Shown here: positions 63,438 to 64,000 of the stretch, in pieces | Numbering within the stretch: position 1 is the stretch's first letter | Layout of the letters: each line of letters begins with the position of its first letter | Source: Hyposmocoma kahamanoa | Taxonomy: Eukaryota; Arthropoda; Insecta; Lepidoptera; Cosmopterigidae | Direction: 5' to 3' | Length of the DNA stretch: 64,000 nt | Assembly: GCF_003589595.1 (NCBI RefSeq) | Contig: NW_020653851.1 | Span: 21,014,995-21,078,994 of the forward strand | The notes under the pieces: model-generated | Told to the model about the DNA's origin: nothing | Seen by the model: only the letters and a program-made list of their open reading frames with translations | The model's database searches: none | Made by a program: the position numbers and the translations under genes

Positions 63438-63715
63438 CTCACATAAACAACACCTGTTCATGATCTACACAATGAAGAACAAGTCATACTACTACTAATG
63501 TATATTTCACAGTCATATAATATATACTTTTTTACAAGTTTTAGAGTACATATAAACATGTCAAAATTTATTATTAACGGAAGTTTGTAAGTTTGAAAAA
63601 TGTTTGTGGTATTCTGTAATTGGCGTAGTTGTTTGGGATTGTTTATCTTTCAAATTGTTAATATATTGTAAGCTGTTGGATGCCCGAAATAAAATAAATA
63701 AATAATTAAATATGT
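63009..63715 (+). mobile_element. Jockey-like LINE 3' end (second type)
   Basis: The frame near 63036-63175 reads KTVYNKLPLEIRNCNVCAEF, then KKLLFNYLND, the usual end of a jockey-type ORF2. The long 3' UTR contains a (CA)n tract and ends in an AATAAATAAATAATT tail at about 63710. Different from LINE-J. Confidence 0.65.
63395..63434 (+). repeat. (CA)n microsatellite
   Basis: About 20 CA units with one interruption. Confidence 0.9.
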
Positions 63716-63960
63716 TTTATTAGTATTAGGTTGCGTTAAAGGACTGCATGATTATAGCATATTACAAATTGTTGCATCAAAATGACGTAAGCACTTAGAA
63801 AACTTTGTATGCCACAAGGCCGATTACAGTTATTCATAATTCATGCTTGTAACAACTATACAATCTGTGTAATAAATATTGCTTTTGTGTAAGGAAAAAG
63901 AGAAATTTTCGGGTTTCTCTTGATTTGAAGACAAAAAAGTAATTTTTATAACAAAAAAAA

Positions 63961-64000
63961 AAACCGACTTCAAACTTTGCTTATATGTACAAGAAACTGA
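63961..64000 (-). mobile_element. Retroposon family C, start of a copy
   Basis: AAACCGACTTCAAACTTTG at the window edge matches the terminal block of family C. Confidence 0.4.

Overview
The window is animal nuclear DNA, almost certainly from a moth or butterfly. The base composition is AT-rich. Real genes are split by GT-AG introns. The sequence is packed with the element types usual in Lepidoptera: tRNA-derived SINEs with A and B boxes, RTE- and jockey/CR1-like LINE 3' ends, mariner, piggyBac-like and PIF/Harbinger-like MITEs, a Penelope-like element and R1-clade LINE ends. There is no bacterial operon, CRISPR array or rRNA. A 400-base run of N at 5080-5479 is an assembly gap.

One host protein gene can be assembled with confidence. 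It is a four-exon rhodopsin-family GPCR on the minus strand (coding 16012 down to 12693; 369 residues; all introns GT-AG), with a poly(A) signal at 12537-12542. Its GC-rich exons stand out from the AT-rich surroundings. It keeps GxxGN, D2.50, C3.25, W4.50, P5.50 and CWxP but has DRS in place of DRY and NAAAY in place of NPxxY. A possible signal-peptide exon of a second gene starts 575 bases away on the other strand (16587-16635), suggesting a head-to-head pair. Three identical, foldable tRNA-His genes (1211-1282, 5813-5884, 20465-20536) share leader and trailer sequence up to the Pol III T-run.

Most of the rest is transposon debris. 0-12 kb: jockey-like LINE pieces, SINEs, two RTE-type LINE ends, a DDE transposase remnant and an LTR with a primer-binding site. 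12-17 kb: the GPCR, with MITEs and a long hairpin in intron 1. 17-34 kb: foldback MITEs, many copies of a roughly 305-bp retroposon (family A), a TTAA-flanked piggyBac-like MITE and tandem CR1-like LINE ends. 34-50 kb: more family A copies, some carrying MITE insertions with target duplications, two R1-like or GC-rich blocks, a LINE end split by a 17-bp minisatellite, and several near-perfect hairpins. 50-64 kb: a LINE ORF1 fragment, a 751-bp TAA-flanked Harbinger-like element, a dead mariner, an R1-clade insertion with a 14-bp target duplication, a three-level nest (A containing E containing C), a Penelope-like fragment with YADD and GIY-YIG-like motifs, and a final LINE end.

Family names A, B, C, D, E and S1-S4 are labels used only in this annotation. 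I could not search any database, so family placements rest on motifs and on comparison between copies inside the window.
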